A DNA stretch of 64,000 nucleotides from Candidatus Manganitrophus noduliformans (GTDB taxonomy: Bacteria; Nitrospirota; Nitrospiria; SBBL01; Manganitrophaceae). Under the pieces are notes generated by a model. The model worked only from the letters and a program-made list of their open reading frames with translations, was not told the DNA's origin and made no database searches. This document shows positions 51,914 through 60,830 of the stretch, piece by piece (within the stretch, counting starts at the first letter, position 1; each line of letters starts with the position of its first letter). The stretch spans positions 1,612,001-1,676,000 of the forward strand of contig NZ_VTOW01000001.1 of NCBI RefSeq assembly GCF_012184425.1. Direction: 5' to 3'. The position numbers and the translations under genes were made by a program.

Positions 51914-53116
51914 ATGGAACAGATTGAAGGGGGGATCACCGCCGTCGACGGCTTTACGGCGGCAGGAACATTTGCCGGGATCAAGAAGATGGAGAAGCCC
52001 GATCTCGCATTAATCTTCTCCGAGAGCGTCTGCAACGTGGCGGGGGTCTTTACCAAGAACCGATTCCAAGCCGCCCCGCTTCTGCTCGATCGAAAGCACC
52101 TTCGAAAGAAAAAGGGCCGGGTGATCATCGCCAACAGCGGCAACGCCAATGCCTTCACGGGGGCGCGGGGCGGCCGGGATGCAGGAGCGATGGCCGAGGC
52201 GGCGGCGCGGGCATTGAATGTCCCGATCGCGTCGGTCTACGTCGCCTCGACCGGGGTCATCGGCGAGTTCCTGCCGATCGAGAAGATCACCGGCGCGGTT
52301 CCGCGGTTGGCCTTGCAGCTTTCGCGAAACGGCGGCCGCGCGGCGGCGGAAGCGATTATGACGACCGATACCTTTCCGAAAGAGGTCGCCTTCACCGGGA
52401 AGGTCGGTCGAGAAGAGGTCCGGGTCGGTGGGATCGCCAAGGGTTCCGGAATGATCCATCCGAACATGGCGACGATGCTTGCCTTCTTGGCGACCGATGT
52501 AGCGATGGAGCCCCGTCTGCTTCAGGAGGCGCTCCGGCAAGCGGTCGATCGTTCGTTCAACCGCACCACCGTCGACGGCGACACCAGCACGAACGACATG
52601 GTCCTCTGTTTCGCCAGCGGACAGCGGGGAAAAGAGATCCGATCCAAGGGGACGGCCTACGGCCAGTTTGTCGTCCTGTTGGAGGCGGCCTGCCTCTCGC
52701 TTGCCAAGATGATCGTCCGGGACGGGGAGGGGGCGACGAAGCTGATCGAGATTAAGATCACCGGCGCCCGGAGCGATTCGGCGGCCCGACGGATTGCCGA
52801 GTCGATCGCCTGCTCCAGTCTGGTCAAAACCGCCTTTTTCGGAGAGGATGCCAACTGGGGACGGATTGTTGCGGCCATCGGCAATGCCGGAGTTCCGGTC
52901 GATCCGGAGCAGGTCGATCTTTCCTTCGGCCCGGTGGCGCTCGTCCGTAAGGGGGTCTACCAAGGAAAGGATGCGGAATCGAAGGTGGCGGTCCTCTTGA
53001 AACAAAAGGAGATTGAATTGACGGTTCACCTCCATTCCGGCAGGGGTCGCGCCGACTTCTGGACATCCGATCTCAGCCTCGACTATGTCAAGATCAATGC
53101 GGCGTACCGGAGCTAA
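51914..53116 (+). CDS. argJ: Ornithine acetyltransferase/N-acetylglutamate synthase
   Basis: ArgJ recycles the acetyl group from N-acetylornithine to glutamate. The self-cleavage motif GSGMIHPNMATMLAF has the nucleophilic threonine near residue 187, and the N-terminal GITAVDGFTAAG is normal. Length is 400 residues. With argC it forms the arginine pair that separates the ribosomal genes rpsI and rpsB. Confidence 0.96.
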   Translation: MEQIEGGITAVDGFTAAGTFAGIKKMEKPDLALIFSESVCNVAGVFTKNRFQAAPLLLDRKHLRKKKGRVIIANSGNANAFTGARGGRDAGAMAEAAARALNVPIASVYVASTGVIGEFLPIEKITGAVPRLALQLSRNGGRAAAEAIMTTDTFPKEVAFTGKVGREEVRVGGIAKGSGMIHPNMATMLAFLATDVAMEPRLLQEALRQAVDRSFNRTTVDGDTSTNDMVLCFASGQRGKEIRSKGTAYGQFVVLLEAACLSLAKMIVRDGEGATKLIEIKITGARSDSAARRIAESIACSSLVKTAFFGEDANWGRIVAAIGNAGVPVDPEQVDLSFGPVALVRKGVYQGKDAESKVAVLLKQKEIELTVHLHSGRGRADFWTSDLSLDYVKINAAYRS

Positions 53117-53157
53117 GATGAGGAGAAGAGATCCTTTTTTCCTATTGCAAATTCGGC

Positions 53158-53163
53158 TATAAT
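53158..53163 (+). promoter_or_regulatory. Promoter -10 element for rpsB
   Basis: A perfect TATAAT lies at 53,158-53,163. The -35 position holds only a T-tract, so the promoter depends on the -10 or on an activator. A leader of about 200 nt to rpsB follows. Confidence 0.55.
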
Positions 53164-53251
53164 TATGTTACTTTTTAAAATCTCATCATTTGAAATTCCT
53201 GTGATCGAGATCGTGTAACACCTTCAACAATCAACACAAAATTCACACGCT

Positions 53252-53310
53252 CCCCGCTGGGGCTCGGTCCCCGACCGAAAAAAGCGCAGGTCGGGTCGCC
53301 CTTTTTGTCC
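53252..53310 (+). promoter_or_regulatory. Structured leader upstream of rpsB
   Basis: CCCGACC (53,270-53,276) pairs with GGTCGGG (53,289-53,295), followed by TCGCCC and a T5 tract. GGGG (53,259-53,262) can instead pair with CCCC at 53,269-53,272 or 53,252-53,255. These folds exclude one another, as in a regulated attenuator, perhaps autogenous control by S2. No known rpsB leader family was matched; this is inferred from base pairing. Confidence 0.5.
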
Positions 53311-53369
53311 ATGAGGCAATCAGTGCGTAAAAGCGGGAGCGGAGGCTCAGACCAAAATAAGGAGAAGCA

Positions 53370-54152
53370 ATGACTGAAATGAGAGAATTACTTGAAGCGG
53401 GTGTTCATTTTGGACACCAAACCAATCGTTGGAATCCGAAGATGGCCAAATATATCTTCGGGGAGAGAAATGATATTTATATCATCGATCTTCAGAAAAC
53501 CGTTAAGAAGTTCGCGGAAGCGACCGATTTCGTCCGAGACCTTGTGGCGCATGGAGAGACGATCCTCTTCGTCGGAACGAAGCGGCAGGCGCAGGAGATC
53601 GTGGAGGCCGAGACGAAGCGGTGCGGCATGTTTTATGTGAACCATCGGTGGCTGGGGGGGATGCTGACCAATTTCGCCACCATCCGGAAGAGTATTGAAA
53701 AGTTAAAAAAGTTCGAATCGGCGCGCGAAGACGGGACCCATGAGCGGCTGCCGAAAAAAGAAGTGCTCCAGATGGAGAAAGAGCGGGAGCACCTCGAGTG
53801 GAATCTCGGCGGAATCAAGGATATGCGGAACCTTCCGGCGGCGATCTTCGTGATCGATACGATGAAAGAGCGAACCGCCGTGTTAGAGGCGAACCGGCTG
53901 GGGATCCCGGTCATCGCCATTGTCGATACGAATTGTGATCCCGATGAGATCGATTATGTCATCCCGGGCAACGACGATGCGATCCGTGCGATTCGTTTGA
54001 TCACCAGCCGGATGGCCGATGCGGTCTTGGAGGGTCGGCGTATTCGGGAGAAGACGCAGACCGAGCGGCCGGCTTCCGCTTCCCAGCAAGAGGTGAAGCC
54101 GGAACCGGTGATGGCCGCGGCGGAGGGAGAGCCGGGAGCGTCTGCCTCGTAA
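53370..54152 (+). CDS. rpsB: 30S ribosomal protein S2
   Basis: This 260-residue small-subunit protein has [46 protein letters not shown] and [24 protein letters not shown]. The ATG has AAGGAGA upstream. The C-terminal tail (from [13 protein letters not shown]) is acidic and low complexity. It leads the S2-EF-Ts-PyrH-Frr set. Confidence 0.97.
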   Translation: MTEMRELLEAGVHFGHQTNRWNPKMAKYIFGERNDIYIIDLQKTVKKFAEATDFVRDLVAHGETILFVGTKRQAQEIVEAETKRCGMFYVNHRWLGGMLTNFATIRKSIEKLKKFESAREDGTHERLPKKEVLQMEKEREHLEWNLGGIKDMRNLPAAIFVIDTMKERTAVLEANRLGIPVIAIVDTNCDPDEIDYVIPGNDDAIRAIRLITSRMADAVLEGRRIREKTQTERPASASQQEVKPEPVMAAAEGEPGASAS

Positions 54153-54204
54153 GCGCCACCTCGGGCTCTGATTTCTTGTAGAGATATTTTAGAAAGGAAA
54201 CGGA

Positions 54205-54810
54205 ATGTCGGCAGTCGATACGATTAAAGAGTTACGCGAGAAGACAGGGGCCGGTATTATGGATTGCAAGGCCGCCCTGGCGCAGTCGCAAGGGGACCTC
54301 TCCAAGGCGATTGATTATCTCCGGCAGAAAGGGCTTGCGACCGCCGCCAAAAAAGCGGGGCGGGAGACGCGCGAAGGGAGCATCGGCTCCTACATCCACT
54401 TCGGCGGAAAAATCGGCGTTTTGGTCGAGGTGAGCTGCGAGACCGATTTCGTCGCGCGAAATCCGGAGTTCCAGGAGTTCGTTCGAGATATCGCGATGCA
54501 GATCGCCGGCTCGACCCCCCCGCCTCAGTATATCCGGCGCGAGGAGGTTCCCGCGGAGGTGATCGAGAAGGAGCGGAACATCTATATCGCTCAGGCGCGT
54601 GAGACGAAAAAGCCGGAGGGGGTGATCGCTAAAATCGCCGAAGGAAAACTCGAGAAGTTTTTTGAGGAGATCTGCCTGCTGGAGCAGCCGTTCATCAAAG
54701 ATCCTCAGACCAAGATCAAAGATCTATTGGCACAGAAGATTGCGAAGGTCGGGGAGAACATGCACATCCGACGGTTTACGCGATATCAGTTGGGTGAAGG
54801 GGAGGCTTAG
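54205..54810 (+). CDS. tsf: Elongation factor Ts
   Basis: EF-Ts recycles EF-Tu by promoting GDP release. The start [18 protein letters not shown] and [13 protein letters not shown] are typical. At 201 residues it is the short form with one coiled-coil-bearing C-terminal domain, as in many non-enteric bacteria, compared with about 280 in Escherichia coli. The ATG has AGAAAGGAAA upstream. Confidence 0.95.
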   Translation: MSAVDTIKELREKTGAGIMDCKAALAQSQGDLSKAIDYLRQKGLATAAKKAGRETREGSIGSYIHFGGKIGVLVEVSCETDFVARNPEFQEFVRDIAMQIAGSTPPPQYIRREEVPAEVIEKERNIYIAQARETKKPEGVIAKIAEGKLEKFFEEICLLEQPFIKDPQTKIKDLLAQKIAKVGENMHIRRFTRYQLGEGEA

Positions 54811-54894
54811 GGCCTCCGCTCCATCCATTCCATGCCGAACGAAGCCAACGGCGCCTTTGCCGTTCGCTCCGGCGGTGTTGCCCTTTCCATCTAT

Positions 54895-54920
54895 TAATAG
54901 GATCGCCTAATAGGATCGCC
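54895..54920 (+). repeat. 13-bp tandem duplication at the pyrH ribosome binding site
   Basis: TAATAGGATCGCC occurs twice in a row (54,895-54,907 and 54,908-54,920), ending 4 bp before the pyrH ATG. Each copy contains an AGGA, so the ribosome binding site has been duplicated. Confidence 0.8.
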
Positions 54921-54924
54921 GCCC

Positions 54925-55647
54925 ATGTCCGACGCCAAATATCGAAGAGTTCTCCTGAAAGTCAGCGGGGAGGTATTGGCGGGTGACCAGGGGTACGGGA
55001 TCGATCCCAAGATGCTCGACACCATCGCCGAGGAGATCAAAGAAATCGCCTCGATGGGGGTTGAGACGGCGGTTGTGATCGGCGGCGGAAACATCTTTCG
55101 GGGCATCGCCGGGAGCGCCGCGGGAATGGAGCGGACCTCGGCCGATTACATGGGGATGTTGGCGACCGTTCTTAATGCGCTTGCTCTCCAGAATATCCTC
55201 GAAAAGAAGGGGGTCTTCACCCGCGTTCAGTCGGCGATCGAGATGAAAGAGCTGGCCGAGGGATACATTCGAAGAAAGGCAATCCGTCATTTGGAAAAAA
55301 AACGGGTGGTCATCTTCGCGGCCGGGACCGGCAATCCTTATTTTTCGACCGATACGGCGGCGGTGCTCCGAGCGATGGAAATCGGCGCCGAAGTAATCTT
55401 AAAGGGAACCAAGGTCGACGGTGTCTTCGACCGGGACCCGATGAAAGATCCGGCGGCCCGCAAGTTCTCCGAGCTGACCTTCTTCGAGGTGATCGAGAAG
55501 GGATTGAAGATCATGGATTCCACCGCGGTGACTCTTTGCATGGATAATAATCTTCCGCTGATCGTCTTCAACGTTAAAGAAAAAGAAAACATCCGCAAGG
55601 TCCTCACCGGCGAGCGTGTGGGAACGATTATTAGAAAGTCGCGATGA
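54925..55647 (+). CDS. pyrH: Uridylate kinase
   Basis: PyrH phosphorylates UMP to UDP. The 240-residue protein has [42 protein letters not shown] and [26 protein letters not shown]-like blocks. Length is normal. It is followed after a 9-bp tandem array by frr. Confidence 0.96.
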   Translation: MSDAKYRRVLLKVSGEVLAGDQGYGIDPKMLDTIAEEIKEIASMGVETAVVIGGGNIFRGIAGSAAGMERTSADYMGMLATVLNALALQNILEKKGVFTRVQSAIEMKELAEGYIRRKAIRHLEKKRVVIFAAGTGNPYFSTDTAAVLRAMEIGAEVILKGTKVDGVFDRDPMKDPAARKFSELTFFEVIEKGLKIMDSTAVTLCMDNNLPLIVFNVKEKENIRKVLTGERVGTIIRKSR

Positions 55648-55650
55648 TTT

Positions 55651-55695
55651 TATAGGTCCTATACGACTTATAGGACCTATAAGACCTATAAAAGG
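55651..55695 (+). repeat. 9-bp tandem array between pyrH and frr
   Basis: Five exact 9-bp steps: TATAGGTCC, TATACGACT, TATAGGACC, TATAAGACC and TATAAAAGG. The last unit supplies the AAAGGA ribosome binding site of frr, whose ATG is 6 bp after the array. Confidence 0.8.
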
Positions 55696-55701
55696 ATTTT
55701 C

Positions 55702-56259
55702 ATGTTTTCTGACGCGAAAAAGAAAATGCTCGAGAAGATGGAGGCTTCCCTCCAACACCTGAAGGTGGAGCTCTCCGGCGTTCGAACCGGCCGCGCCTCC
55801 TTGGTCCTCTTCGATTCCGTTCAGGTCAATTATTATGGAGCAACCACTCCTTTAAAGCAGATCGCGACCCTTTCCATCCCCGACAGCAGAACGGTCCTCA
55901 TTCAGCCATGGGATACCAGCCAGCTTCCCGAGATGGAAAAAGCGATCTTGGGCTCCGGGCTGGGACTCACCCCCTCCAACGATGGAAAGGTCATCCGGAT
56001 CAGCATCCCTCCTCTGACCGAAGAGCGAAGAAAAGATCTCGTGAAGCTGGTGAAAAGGATCGGGGAAGAGTCGAAGGTGGCGATCCGAAACATCCGGCGC
56101 GATACGAACGAAGAGCTCAAATCGCTGCAGAAGGACGGAACACTGACGGAGGATGCGCTCCGCAAAGCGCAGGATGAAGTTCAAAAAATGACCGACCAAA
56201 CGATCACCAAGGTCGATGAAATCTTAAAGAAGAAAGAAGCGGAGATTCTGGAAGTTTAA
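55702..56259 (+). CDS. frr: Ribosome recycling factor
   Basis: Frr splits the post-termination ribosome with EF-G. The 185-residue protein has the typical LSGVRTGRASLVLFDSVQVNYYG, VTPSNDGKVIRISIPPLTEERR-like block and a C-terminal helix with TIDEILKKKEAEILEV-like end. Length is normal. The ribosome binding site comes from the preceding 9-bp array. Confidence 0.96.
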   Translation: MFSDAKKKMLEKMEASLQHLKVELSGVRTGRASLVLFDSVQVNYYGATTPLKQIATLSIPDSRTVLIQPWDTSQLPEMEKAILGSGLGLTPSNDGKVIRISIPPLTEERRKDLVKLVKRIGEESKVAIRNIRRDTNEELKSLQKDGTLTEDALRKAQDEVQKMTDQTITKVDEILKKKEAEILEV

Positions 56260-56319
56260 GTGAAAGTCTAGACGGCGTGTCGTTTCACGGTTCTCATGGT
56301 TGCGGATAGGAGGTCGTCG

Positions 56320-56730
56320 ATGGGTTTTCGGGTTCAGCTTTTCTTTAAACGATCCTTAGTCGGTTATTTGGTCATTGCCACAGTGGTTCTTGGACTCCTC
56401 TCCGCTTTCCCGACCTCCGAAGGTTGGGCGATGTTTCTCCCCTCCAATCAGACCTCTTCGATCCGCCAAGAGGATCTTTCCAAGATACAGACCGTTCTCG
56501 AATCAAAAATGATTCACCAACGCCTGGCCGATCTCGGTTTAAGCCAAGAAGAAATCACTTCCCGGCTGGCGCAGCTCTCCGATCAGGAAGTCCATCAAGT
56601 CGCCGGTCAGATCGATTCCCTTTATGCCGGGGGGGACGGGCTCGGGGTGGTGATCGCGCTTCTGGTGATCGCGATCCTCGTGGTGATTCTACTTCAACTG
56701 ACCGGGCACAAAGTCATCATCACAAAGTAG
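56320..56730 (+). CDS. PA2779-family protein
   Basis: This 136-residue protein has an N-terminal hydrophobic segment (about 14-30), the family hallmark region LSKIQTVLESKMIHQRLADLGLSQEEITSRLAQLSDQEV, and a C-terminal membrane helix. ATG 56320 has AGGAGGT upstream, which is better than ATG 56296. In other bacteria a PA2778-type cysteine peptidase lies next to it, as here. Its function is unknown, but the pair is thought to work together. Confidence 0.82.
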   Translation: MGFRVQLFFKRSLVGYLVIATVVLGLLSAFPTSEGWAMFLPSNQTSSIRQEDLSKIQTVLESKMIHQRLADLGLSQEEITSRLAQLSDQEVHQVAGQIDSLYAGGDGLGVVIALLVIAILVVILLQLTGHKVIITK

Positions 56731-56794
56731 ATCGAATGTGAGCCGACTTCATCGTACGGGGCCTGTTGATGAGATCCAGCCGATTTCTTCCGGG

Positions 56795-57349
56795 ATGATC
56801 CCGGTTCTGTTGCGATCTTCTCTGGCGATTCTTTTCTTTGCACTCGTTTCAGCCTGTGCCCCGGCGGGTCAAATGCGTTCTCCCTCCCCGGAGGCGCTTC
56901 GGTTAAACGTTCCTTATTTCCCCCAGCAGGTGGGCCTTTGCGGTCCGGCGTCATTGACCTCCGTCTTGCACTACTGGCGGGAGGAGATTTCGGTGGAGGA
57001 GGTGACGCGCGCCGTCTATCTTCCGGAGTTAAACGGGGCGTTGGGGATCGATCTCACCCATTTCGCGCGGAAGAAGGGGATGCGGGCCGAGAGCTACGCC
57101 GGCAGCCTCCCCGATGTCAAGAAACATCTCTCGCAAGGCATTCCCCTGATTGCATTTTTGAATCTGGGGGGACGCGTTTTCCCCGTCGGTCATTTTGTCG
57201 TCATTACCGGCCTGGATGAAACGCGGGAAGAGGTGATCGTCCACTCCGGATTAGAAGAGAACAAACCGATTCCGTATCAAACCTTTGTCGCAGCCTGGGA
57301 GAAGACGAATTATTGGACGCTTCAAGTCGTTCCCCGAAGCGCAAGTTAA
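56795..57349 (+). CDS. PA2778-family C39-like cysteine peptidase lipoprotein
   Basis: This protein of about 184 residues has a lipoprotein signal (lipobox LVSAC) and a C39-like peptidase domain with the catalytic cysteine in GLCGPASLTSVLHYW and the histidine in GHFVVITGLD. ATG 56795 gives a normal signal peptide; GTG 56738 would add a polar tail before it. Related PA2778 proteins carry a C-terminal TPR, which here is a separate gene directly downstream. Confidence 0.82.
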   Translation: MIPVLLRSSLAILFFALVSACAPAGQMRSPSPEALRLNVPYFPQQVGLCGPASLTSVLHYWREEISVEEVTRAVYLPELNGALGIDLTHFARKKGMRAESYAGSLPDVKKHLSQGIPLIAFLNLGGRVFPVGHFVVITGLDETREEVIVHSGLEENKPIPYQTFVAAWEKTNYWTLQVVPRSAS

Positions 57350-57354
57350 CCCCG

Positions 57355-58008
57355 ATGGGACTCGCACGGACGCTGCTTCTCCTTCTCCGGTTTGGGCTCC
57401 TTTTCGGGCTCGCCGGCTGCGGCGCCGTTCCCAAAGTCGTCATTCTCAACGACCCGCTCTCCGGTGAAGAGCATCTTCAACTCGGGCTTTCTTATGAAGC
57501 GCGGGGGGCGTGGGACCTGGCGATCGTGGAATATCAAGCGGCGCTCGACAAGGGAGGATCCCCCTCGGTGATCCAGGGCTACTTGGGAAACGTTTACTAC
57601 GCAAAGAAAAATTACGCCGCCGCGGAACAGGCCTATCGAAAGTCGCTCCGTCTCGACCCTCGGAACGCTCCCATTCTCAATAATCTGGCGTCGCTTTATC
57701 TGATCGAAGAGAGAGATCTGCTCGAAGCGGAGCGCTGGGTTCAGCAGGCGATCGAGGTCGACCCGGCGCGAAAGCCCTACTATCTCGACACCCTCGCCGC
57801 CATTTACCTGGCGCGCGCCGAATACGAACCGGCCCTCGCCGCGGTCCGGGAGGCGAAGGCGTTGTCTCCCTCCGATCCGCTTCTTCTGAAACAGCTGAGC
57901 GAACAGCAGAATCATGTGCTAGAATTGCTCGAAGAAAAAAACTCGAACGGCGCGGCCGCTCCGGTGGAATCGAATCCGGACGGCCGGGCCGACGAGGAAG
58001 AGGATTGA
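57355..58008 (+). CDS. TPR lipoprotein, probable partner of the C39-like peptidase
   Basis: This 217-residue protein starts with a lipoprotein signal (lipobox GLAGC) and has about four TPR units (EHLQLGLSYEARGAWDLAIVEYQAALD, VYYAKKNYAAAEQAYRKSLRLDP, LLEAERWVQQAIEVDPARKPY and ALAAVREAKALSPSD). It probably acts as the TPR half that is fused to the peptidase in PA2778. ATG 57355 is chosen for the signal peptide. Stop-to-start distance from the peptidase is 5 bp. Confidence 0.8.
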   Translation: MGLARTLLLLLRFGLLFGLAGCGAVPKVVILNDPLSGEEHLQLGLSYEARGAWDLAIVEYQAALDKGGSPSVIQGYLGNVYYAKKNYAAAEQAYRKSLRLDPRNAPILNNLASLYLIEERDLLEAERWVQQAIEVDPARKPYYLDTLAAIYLARAEYEPALAAVREAKALSPSDPLLLKQLSEQQNHVLELLEEKNSNGAAAPVESNPDGRADEEED

Positions 58009-58022
58009 GCGAGGGAATAAAG

Positions 58023-59159
58023 ATGGATGTTCGAAGACGCGCAGCCGGCGTGGCGGAGATTGATCTCTCGGCGTTGCGCCGCAATCTTCAGCAGGTCAAG
58101 AAGCGAATCGGCCGGAGGGAGATCTTAGCGGTCATCAAGGCGAACGCCTATGGCCATGGCGCCGTCCCGATCGCGCAATTTCTGGTGGGAGAGAAACGGT
58201 CGATGGAGATCAGCCTGCTCGGGGTCGCTTATTTGGAGGAGGCGATCCAGCTTCGAAAGGCCGGGATCACCCATCCGATATTGTTGATGACCGGCTGCCC
58301 GATCGAGCAGATTCCGGAAATCGTCCGATATCAGCTCACCCCTCTTCTCTTCGACGCGGCGTCGCTTGCCGCCCTGAGCCGGTATGCCGCGCGGCGGGGG
58401 GAGCGGGTGAACGTCCATGTCAAACTCGATACCGGCATGGGACGCATCGGCCTGCCGGTTTCCGAAGCCCTCCCGTTCATTCAAACGGCGATGGAACAGA
58501 AGGGGATTCGGGTGGAAGGAATTCTGACCCACTTTGCCGAGGCCGATCTGAAGGATCTCTCTTTTGCCAAGAAACAGTTTGAGGCGCTGAAGCAAATCTG
58601 GACCGCGCTTCAGAAGGCGAAAATGAAAGTCCGCTATTGCCATCTCGCCAACAGCGCTGCTATTATGCACTTCGGCGCGGCGCACTTTAACTTGGTCCGG
58701 CCGGGGTTGATGCTCTACGGGTATTCCCCTTTGGAAGAGGAAACGGAGATCCCGCTGAAGCCGATCCTCCAGCTTCGGGCCCGCGTCATCGCAGTGAAAA
58801 AAGTTCCCGCGGGGACTTCCATCAGCTACGGGCGCACCTTCTTCACCCGGCGGGAGAGCCTCATCGCCACCGTGTCGATCGGTTATGCAGACGGTTATCC
58901 GCGGCTTCTCTCCAACCGCGGGGTAATGATCGCCAAAGGGCAACGGGCGCCGGTGGTGGGCCGGGTCTGCATGGACATGACGATGCTCGATGTCACCGAG
59001 GCCCCTTCCCTGAGCGTCGGCGACTGGGTCACAGTGATTGGGGAAGAAGGTGGCGAAGCGGTCTGGGCCGACGAACTCGCCCGCCAGGCCGAGACCATCC
59101 CGTATGAGATTCTCTGCGGGATCGGGGAGCGGGTTCCGAGAATATACAAGGAGAGGTGA
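58023..59159 (+). CDS. alr: Alanine racemase
   Basis: Alr makes D-alanine for peptidoglycan. The PLP lysine 39 lies in VIKANAYGHGAVP, and the second-domain blocks LDTGMGRIG, YCHLANSAAIMHF, VRPGLMLYGYSP and GRVCMDMTMLDVT are present. ATG 58023 has GAGGGA upstream; TTG 58005 would overlap the TPR stop. Length is 378 residues. The 3' end is followed by a 9-bp array and mlaE. Confidence 0.95.
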   Translation: MDVRRRAAGVAEIDLSALRRNLQQVKKRIGRREILAVIKANAYGHGAVPIAQFLVGEKRSMEISLLGVAYLEEAIQLRKAGITHPILLMTGCPIEQIPEIVRYQLTPLLFDAASLAALSRYAARRGERVNVHVKLDTGMGRIGLPVSEALPFIQTAMEQKGIRVEGILTHFAEADLKDLSFAKKQFEALKQIWTALQKAKMKVRYCHLANSAAIMHFGAAHFNLVRPGLMLYGYSPLEEETEIPLKPILQLRARVIAVKKVPAGTSISYGRTFFTRRESLIATVSIGYADGYPRLLSNRGVMIAKGQRAPVVGRVCMDMTMLDVTEAPSLSVGDWVTVIGEEGGEAVWADELARQAETIPYEILCGIGERVPRIYKER

Positions 59160-59166
59160 GGCAAAA

Positions 59167-59202
59167 TATAGGTCGTATAAGACCCATAAGACCGATACTC
59201 TT
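59167..59202 (+). repeat. 9-bp tandem array directly abutting the mlaE start codon
   Basis: Units TATAGGTCG, TATAAGACC, CATAAGACC and GATACTCTT fill the gap and end at base 59,202; the mlaE ATG begins at 59,203. No Shine-Dalgarno sequence is left between them, so translation may rely on the upstream gene or an unusual start. Confidence 0.78.
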
Positions 59203-59970
59203 ATGCGCTACTTCGAAAAAATAGGGAGCTGGCTTCTTGGCTTTTTGACGGAGGTGGGGGCGATCGCCCTCCTTTTCATCAAGGCGTTCCTTTGGACGTT
59301 CCGGCCCCCGCTTCGTTTTCGGAACATCGCCCGGCAGATGGAGGCGGTGGGGGTCGAGTCGATCCCGGTCGTCCTGATCACCGCCACCTTCACCGGGATG
59401 GTCCTGGCGCTGCAGAGCTACACCGGTTTCCAGCGGTTTAATGCCGAGGGGCTGGTCGGGACGGTCGTCGCCCTTTCGATGACGCGGGAGCTCGGGCCGG
59501 TCCTGACGGGGCTGATCGTGGCGGGGCGCGCGGGGGCGGCGATGGCCGCCGAGCTCGGGACGATGAAGGTGACCGAGCAGATCGACGCCCTGGCGTCGAT
59601 GGCGGTCGATCCGGTCCAATATCTGATTACGCCGAGATTGCTCGCGGGGATGTTGATGCTTCCGCTCCTGACCGTTTTTTCGGATTTCATCGGCATCATC
59701 GGAGGATACCTGATCTCGGTGCAGATGCTAGAGGCGAATCCGGGGATCTATATCCGCCGGACGATTCAGTATCTGGAGCCGAACGATATTTGGGGGGGGC
59801 TCTTGAAGGCGATGGTTTTCGGCACCCTCATCGCGACGATCAGCTGCTATAAGGGATTTAATACGCAAGGGGGGGCCGAAGGGGTCGGGCGGGCGACCAC
59901 CGGGGCCGTCGTCATCGCGGAGATGCTCATTTTGATCTCCGACTATTTCCTGACCGCCTTTCTCTTTTAG
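59203..59970 (+). CDS. mlaE: MlaE-type ABC transporter permease
   Basis: This 255-residue inner-membrane protein has about five helices and the family motif ELGPVLTGLIVAGRAGAAMAAELGTMKVTEQIDALASMAVDP. It is the permease of the Mla system, which moves phospholipids between inner and outer membrane to keep outer-membrane asymmetry. ATG 59203 is used; the upstream frame continues into the alr gene. The ATPase and MCE genes follow in order. Confidence 0.93.
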   Translation: MRYFEKIGSWLLGFLTEVGAIALLFIKAFLWTFRPPLRFRNIARQMEAVGVESIPVVLITATFTGMVLALQSYTGFQRFNAEGLVGTVVALSMTRELGPVLTGLIVAGRAGAAMAAELGTMKVTEQIDALASMAVDPVQYLITPRLLAGMLMLPLLTVFSDFIGIIGGYLISVQMLEANPGIYIRRTIQYLEPNDIWGGLLKAMVFGTLIATISCYKGFNTQGGAEGVGRATTGAVVIAEMLILISDYFLTAFLF

Positions 59971-59993
59971 AATGATTTAGGAGGGGAAAGGTC

Positions 59994-60788
59994 ATGAAAC
60001 CGATGATAGAGCTGATCGATGTAAAGAAAAGTTTCGGCAACAACCATGTCTTGCGGGGGGTGAACCTCCAGGTCGAGGCCGGCGAGAACATGGTTGTCAT
60101 CGGGGGGAGCGGAACCGGGAAGAGCGTTATTCTAAAGCACATCATCGGCCTGATGAGGCCCGATTCCGGACGCATTCTCATCGACGGGGTCGAAATCGAG
60201 ACCCTCCCCGAGAGAGATCTGAGCGAATTTCGGAAGCGGTTCGGGATGCTCTTCCAAGGGGCGGCCCTTTTCGACTCGTTGAGCGTTTGGGAGAATGTCG
60301 GCTTCGGGCTCCGGGAGCATACCAGTTTTCCGGCTGAAAAAATCCGGGAGATCGCCCGCAAGAAACTGGAAATGGTGGGGTTGAAGGGGATCGAGGATCG
60401 GATGCCGGCCGATCTCTCCGGAGGGATGAAGAAGCGGGTCGGCTTGGCGCGGGCGATTGCGATGGATCCGAAAATTATTCTTTACGACGAGCCGACCACC
60501 GGACTCGATCCGATTATGTCCGACGTCATCAACGAGCTGATCTGCCGGATGAACAAACAGCTTCAGGTGACCTCGGTTTCGATTACGCACGACATGAAGA
60601 GCGCATATAAAATCGCCGATCGGATTGCGATGCTCTATCAGGGTAAAATTTTAGAGGTCGGCACCCCCGAGGAGATTCGGAACAGCCCCAACCCGGTGGT
60701 CCAACAGTTCATCACCGGGAGCGCGGTCGGCCCGATCACCGTGGGGGAGGGGATCGGCGGTCCAAAGAGCGAGGATAAGGAAGCGTAA
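59994..60788 (+). CDS. mlaF: MlaF-type ABC transporter ATPase
   Basis: This 264-residue ATPase has Walker A in VIGGSGTGKSVILKHIIG, the signature LSGGMKKRVGLARAIA, Walker B IILYDEPTTGLDP and the switch histidine SITHD. It powers the Mla permease. The ATG has AGGAGGGGAAAGG upstream. The C-terminus has a short charged tail (KSEDKEA). Confidence 0.94.
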   Translation: MKPMIELIDVKKSFGNNHVLRGVNLQVEAGENMVVIGGSGTGKSVILKHIIGLMRPDSGRILIDGVEIETLPERDLSEFRKRFGMLFQGAALFDSLSVWENVGFGLREHTSFPAEKIREIARKKLEMVGLKGIEDRMPADLSGGMKKRVGLARAIAMDPKIILYDEPTTGLDPIMSDVINELICRMNKQLQVTSVSITHDMKSAYKIADRIAMLYQGKILEVGTPEEIRNSPNPVVQQFITGSAVGPITVGEGIGGPKSEDKEA

Positions 60789-60830
60789 ACACTTATCTCT
60801 CATTTTTACTTACTTCGATAAGGAGATCCA

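Noticed and set aside
55651-55695. CRISPR-like array
   Set aside because: The unit is only 9 bp with no spacers, so it is a simple tandem array.
56738-56794. GTG 56738 as the start of the PA2778-type peptidase
   Set aside because: It would put 19 polar residues before the signal peptide; ATG 56795 starts the signal peptide directly.
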